From Galbula dea (taxonomy: Eukaryota > Chordata > Aves > Piciformes > Galbulidae), in assembly GCA_013399015.1 (NCBI GenBank), contig VWZX01010089.1, forward strand, positions 1,805,311-1,869,310: a stretch of 64,000 bases of DNA, written 5' to 3'. Within the stretch, counting starts at the first letter, position 1, and each line of letters starts with the position of its first letter. The notes below the pieces were generated by a model, which did no database searches, was not told the DNA's origin, and worked only from the letters and a program-made list of their open reading frames with translations. A program made the translations under genes and the position numbers. This document shows, piece by piece, positions 59,736 to 64,000 of the stretch.

Positions 59736-60539
59736 CCTTGCATTTAGGAAATGAGCTGGCAGCAGTGAGCCCACGGGTAAGGACTTCCAGCAACATCATA
59801 ATTGGATTTGCAGTGCTGTGAAGGCCCTGGCAAAGGCAGGCACAAACATGCAGAAGTTGCACAGTTTGTATTACACTCCTTTAACCTGATGCAGCCTCTG
59901 CCCACGTTACCACAAGGCAAGGGAAGGAAAGAGCACACAGACTGCCTGCCCACCCCTGCCTATGGCACCTTGCTCTATCTGAGTGAAAGATAGCGATAGC
60001 CTCTGCACATTTGGAGGTTCAAGTCCCCTTTGCAGGGTCTTTTCATGTCCTGTCGTTGCTGCAGCTCCAAGAAACACTGTGTCTGCCTGTCCCTAAAAAA
60101 TGACATTGCTGAGCTTCTCTCAGCTTGTACTTTGAGAGGAGCACAGCTCATTTCCTTGCCTTCGATCAGTGGTGAACATCCCACAGAGGAACACTGCATT
60201 AAGGACCTCACCAGGGCAAGCATATAATTAGTATTAACACAAAACATACCTATTTCAAACATGCTCTTTTAGACAGATTTCACCTACCCCTATTGGATGC
60301 ACAAAATGTTGCAGGACAAGATTTAATTCATGAAACAAATGCAGAGCTGATTGACTGAAAGCACTGACCATCACCTGTATTGGAATGGGAGAAATGACCA
60401 AAATGTTTTCAATTTCTACTTCAAATTGTAACTCAAGCCTATGTCAAAGGTATTGAGAAGCCCTCAACACTACCAACAAAACTCAGACCTAAAAGGAAAA
60501 GATTTCTACTTTTGCTAACTAACAAATAATTCAATTACT
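59736..60539. other. Non-coding spacer between the YY1 array and a CpG-retaining block
   Basis: Sparse CpGs continue (for example CCCACGGG near 59771, CCCACGTTACC near 59901, AGCGATAG near 59992, GTCGTTGC near 60053). There is no gene, transposon or strong motif cluster. Short frames on both strands lack features. Confidence 0.55.
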
Positions 60540-61130
60540 CACCTGGCACTAACGTGAGGGCAGAGAACTGGAGCGTTCCCTGCCATCGGCCTGGGGGAGA
60601 TTTAGGTGGATAATTCCATTAGTGCCGTGGAAGTCCCTTCACATAAATCTTTGTGGCATTAATGAGGAAATGAGGCATCAATAATACAAGAAGTTTGGGA
60701 ACAGTTCCTCGTCTCCACTTCTGGATCTCAAGCAAAGGACATCTCAGGTTTCCCATCTCTGCCAGAGCACGCCTCATGCATTGCTAAATCTTCACCTAGG
60801 CTCAGGGCTTGGGCTCCACTGCAGTGCTTAGAGTGGCCCTGGAAGCATGGAAATGTAAACCATTGCAAGCAACAAGAAACCCAAGTGCTATTTCCTTCTC
60901 ATTCACAACTTTAGATGCCTTTAAAAGCTATGAATTCGATGACAAAGTCAAGAAAGAAAAGAGTTAAGCATTCAGGAACAAACAGGTTTGCTCCCTGCAG
61001 CAAAGGCGCAAAGCTCTCGACTCCGTAACATCCTCGGCAAGCAATTGTGTGAAGGCTCTTGGTGTCGCAGCTATTGTTTCATCTCCTTATCGGCCCCGCA
61101 CACTGCCGCAGGCTCTGAAGCTTTTCCCAC
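60540..61130. promoter_or_regulatory. CpG-retaining block, possible enhancer or promoter-like element
   Basis: In a CpG-poor window this 590-bp block keeps many CpGs, with two concentrations: 60550-60640 (CTAACGTGAGG, GGAGCGTTCC, CATCGGCC, TGCCGTGG) and 61005-61110 (AAGGCGCAAAG, TCTCGACTCCG, CCTCGGCAAG, GTGTCGCAGC, TATCGGCCCCGC, TGCCGCAGG). Homeodomain-type words such as GCATTAATGAGG (about 60657) lie between. There is no TATA box, exon or open frame of note. It lies about 0.8 kb beyond the YY1 array, so the two may form one regulatory unit; that link is inferred. Confidence 0.33.
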
Positions 61131-61155
61131 CCCTGAGGGCTCCCTCCAGGATGTT

Positions 61156-61171
61156 CACACACACACACACA
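61156..61171 (+). repeat. CA microsatellite, eight units
   Basis: An uninterrupted (CA)8 just after the CpG-retaining block. Ordinary simple repeat. Confidence 0.97.
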
Positions 61172-61306
61172 GAGTCCCATTAAGATGAAGGTGCTCCTAG
61201 GCTCTGCCCATTTTCCTGTGCACTGTCTGCAGACTGGCACCATGTGGAGCAAAGGAACAGGGGTTGGTTTGAAGCTGGAAAAGTAGCACTGCTGCTGGGG
61301 GGGAAC

Positions 61307-61385
61307 CCAAAATAAAACAAAAAACCCACACACAGACAAAAAGAAAAGGACAAAAAAAAAAAAGAAAACAACTCCCACACAAGTA
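61307..61385 (+). repeat. A-rich simple sequence
   Basis: About 80 bp dominated by A with scattered C and G (AAAATAAAACAAAAAACCC, CACACACAGACAAAAAG, a run of 12 A, AAAGAAAACAAC). It could be a decayed poly-A-type tail, but no recognisable element precedes it. The T-rich complement gives spurious hydrophobic minus-strand frames (about 61079-61382). Confidence 0.85.
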
Positions 61386-62245
61386 AAAGCCTGGCTGCTA
61401 TGCCAGTGGTGGGTGGTTCCTCCCAGGGCAGCTCAGTCTGGACCTGTTGGGTATGTCACTTTGTTTTCCAGTAGCTGCTGCTACATCATCACATGAAGCT
61501 TGTTTACAATTGAAAGCACAAGTGATTGCAAATATTGGGTTTATTTAATAAATCAATCTCTCTCCAGTGCCTACTGGAAGGTAAATAGCCACTAGCTGGG
61601 GGATAGACACTCACATGTCTGAACTTCCCATGTGGCCCTGCCTGTGGGAAGATGGGAGCTCAGCAGACTGTGGCTGGAGGAGAGGACAGGGACCTGCCTG
61701 AGCACATTCTCAGCCAAGGCTAGTGGGTGAGGACCACAGAACCCTGCACAGCTTTCTCTTCACCAAAACCTAGAAGGACTTTTGTCCCAGTTCTGAAGAG
61801 AAAGAAGTGACTTGAAATTTTGTGGCTGGTATAAGAACTTTCAGTTGTGTAATGTACTCTCTTTTTGAGGTGCTGAAGGAGATGACAACTCAAAATAGCA
61901 AAACCTGTGTGTCTATTTTGTGATTAATTTTGGTTCTTGATGGCTCTGGCCTACCAAGGCTCCTCAGTTCTGGCTGTCACAATTGTAAATGAACTTCTGA
62001 TTGTGCTTGAACCCTTCAATACCACATCCAGGAAAAATGCATCTGGCCACCTGCATCACAGATTCATAAATCTACATTATTGACACACCAGCACTTTTTT
62101 GCTAGGCTACACTTTTAAAGATTTGATGTTTTTCCTCAGTGTGAGATGCAAGAACAGTTAAAGGAAAAGCTCTTTCCTCACTGACCAAATCCTAAACTCT
62201 TTTCTGCTAGCCAGTCCACATCCCAAGCTGGCCAGCACACCTGCT

Positions 62246-62296
62246 GGGCCAAGATCACTGAACTAAGATTTGCAGGGCCAAGATCACTGAACTAAG
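62246..62296 (+). repeat. Direct duplication, 22 bp identical, 29-bp period
   Basis: The 22-mer starting GGGCCAAGATCACTGAACT occurs at 62246-62267 and again at 62275-62296 without mismatch, separated by 7 bp. A recent local duplication. Confidence 0.96.
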
Positions 62297-64000
62297 CCTA
62301 GCAACTGGGAGAAAAGTTGATGTGATGCACTCCTTTTCTACTCAGCTGAGTCTGAAGGGTGGAGACACAGCATTTATTATTATTTTTACTTTCCCAAAGC
62401 CACTACTTCTTGGAAAGAAAAGCTTTGCAGTAGGCTTAACCTTTGCAAGAGTCCCAGAAGATGAAACTGAAGCTTTCATTGTTCATTCTTCCACCTCCAG
62501 CCAGGCCATTACACAGAGATTAACAAAAGTCCTCATAGAGTAATCATTTGGCCTTTCATTTGCACAGGCAATATGCAAATAAATACATTGTGGCTGCATC
62601 TGCCCTGGCCCCACCTTGGTTAAAAACTTGTTTAGGTCTGTTCTGAGCAGTGCTGAGCCCTTCAGCAAATATCCAGAGCTCAGCTAGAGCAGAAGCAGTT
62701 GCAGCAGCTTACACCACCCAAGAGCCTGCTCTCCCAATGTATTTATCCAACCCTGCCTTTACAACCCATTTTGCAACTGTGTTGGCAGCTCAGGAATTTA
62801 ATTGCAAGTCTCCTGATATTGGGTGGTGGTTTTAATGAAAACTCCAGCTCCTGGGGAATGCAGGAATCTCAGCTTTCATTCAAAGCCAATTAAGACTTCT
62901 AATTGCAGCAACAACCTGAGAACACCCAGCAAGAAAGTCCTGAAGGATGGAAATCTGAAGGTAAATAAAAGGGCTCTCTTCCTTCCCTGCCCCATTTTTA
63001 TTTAAATCAATGCTCTCAGTGCTTTCAGATGAATGACACAGGAGTCCTAATGGGTGTGTGCAAAGCTTTGGTTTAGATAATACCCATATTAAGGTAGTGG
63101 GATGGGCTGGCAGGGAAAGAAGGTAAACAATTGCTTTAAGCATTACTAATTACTTAGTTTGAAAACAAGAAGAAGAAAAGGAAAGCATTTTCACTCTAGC
63201 CTGGAAGAGGTAAACCACATGCATTGATAGCAGCCATCAGAAATAGGGCAACACAAGGCAGTTTAACAGCCAGGCAGAATTACCAGTGGCATTTAACGTT
63301 TATGTATCACCAGGGTGTCAATTCAGCAGGGTTCAGGGATGACAGGACAGCTCTGGAGTAGAAGAAAAATACAGCTGAATTGAAGAAAAACCCCAAAACT
63401 AGAGCACCATGAATTATGCCAAGTGTAGCTCTGAAAATTAGTACTATGCCCTTTCCTAAATCTTGGAGCCTGGGAACTGGTAAGGAATAAAGTCTGTAGT
63501 ATTTACAATTTAATGGGAAAGGGTAGGACTGTTTTCACATATCCAGCTGGCTTGCAGAAGAAGGGAATAAGGGTGGCCAGAGTCTCATATTCTAACTGCA
63601 AATGATGATTCTTTTCCAAATGTTTTCTGGTTATTAAATTCAATTACAAAAGAAAAAAAGAGCAGTTTTCCTTATGTTTACACACCCACACAGTTAATTG
63701 GAAGTAAAAGTATGTCTGTTTATGGCCAGAAGTGCCACCCCTTTTGGGGAGAAACAGGTTATTGTGCAAAAAATCATGTAATTGCTTTCCATAGCCCAAA
63801 GCAAATCAGGAAGAATGTCTTCTAGCAGAGGAGCAGATTTATACTGAAGTGTCCCTTGAAATTTCCCATTCAAAGGCTCTAATGACTGCCTTCAAACTGC
63901 TATCAGTAAAAGTCCATGCAAACCCAAAATTCAGGGTGCAATTTGGCTAACAGCTGGACCTTCACAGCCTGTAGCAACTCATCTAATCTGAGCTCTAATT

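Larger units (their letters stand above)
61131..64000. other. Non-coding DNA to the window end
   Basis: Contains a CA microsatellite (61156-61171), an A-rich tract (61307-61385), a 22-bp duplication (62246-62296), an octamer ATGCAAAT at 62573-62580 and AT-rich patches with homeodomain-type words (CATTACTAATTACTTAG near 63141, AGTTAATTGG near 63692). No gene or transposon is recognised. Confidence 0.6.

Noticed and set aside
59228..59774. Open frames of 90-148 codons on both strands through the YY1 array, with repeated peptides such as ILASGRH
   Set aside because: The 21-bp unit is a multiple of three, so any unit without a stop stays open on both strands. The peptide repeats are a by-product of the minisatellite, and no splice or start context supports coding.
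61079..61382. Hydrophobic minus-strand frames rich in Phe and Leu, resembling membrane segments
   Set aside because: They are translations of the complement of the A-rich tract at 61307-61385 and of the CA repeat.
1..64000. tRNA, rRNA, CRISPR array or prokaryotic operon
   Set aside because: No cloverleaf with A and B boxes, no rRNA core motifs and no regularly spaced identical repeats with unique spacers. The only regular array is the direct 20-21-bp minisatellite without spacers.

Overview
This window looks like about 64 kb of non-coding nuclear DNA from a bird. The evidence is: (1) the only interspersed repeats I recognise are CR1 LINE fragments with the avian-type 3' tail (degenerate ATTCTATG-like end, GGTTGGAAGGGACCTT-type core); (2) they are sparse, about 1.5 kb in total by my boundaries; (3) the sequence is A+T-rich by eye and strongly CpG-depleted, with long AT-rich tracts. 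No bacterial or viral gene order, no rRNA or tRNA gene and no convincing multi-exon protein gene was found. The open reading frames are short, overlap on both strands and have no recognisable domains, so I treat almost all of them as chance. The stretch is best read as a gene desert or a very large intron.

Layout. 1-7.1 kb: AT-rich non-coding DNA with a perfect RFX X-box near an inverted CCAAT box (about 1.5 kb) and AT-rich blocks that look like conserved enhancers (2.9-3.1 and 4.2-4.5 kb). 6.7-8.1 kb: four small local duplications or palindromes and a small GC/CpG-richer island (7.13-7.54 kb). 8-25 kb: featureless apart from homeodomain-motif-rich patches. 25.5-26.6 kb: two CR1 tails with a G-quadruplex-type tract between them. 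28.9-29.1 kb: a compact CpG-retaining block with ATF/CREB-like and octamer motifs. 32.8-33.1 kb: a broken CR1 reverse-transcriptase fragment. 36.1-36.4 and 42.5-42.7 kb: CR1 tails on the minus strand. 39.4-39.5 kb: one weak candidate for a terminal coding exon with a very acidic product. 50.4-50.6 kb: two CR1 tails, probably one nested in the other.

The most striking element is at 59.24-59.74 kb. It is a 24-unit tandem array with a 20-21 bp period in which nearly every unit carries an ATGGC or ATGGT core. Nine units are exact matches to the YY1 consensus AAnATGGCGGC, all on the same strand and two helical turns apart. Many other units differ from the motif exactly as CpG deamination would change it (ATGGTGG, ATGGCAG). 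About 0.8 kb further on, 60.54-61.13 kb keeps an unusual number of CpGs. Together these suggest a regulatory element such as a YY1-bound, methylation-sensitive control region or boundary. That function is inferred, not shown.

There is no operon-like cooperation to describe. The testable biology here is regulatory DNA plus a little dead transposon sequence. All conservation statements are guesses from base composition and motif density, because no alignment could be run.
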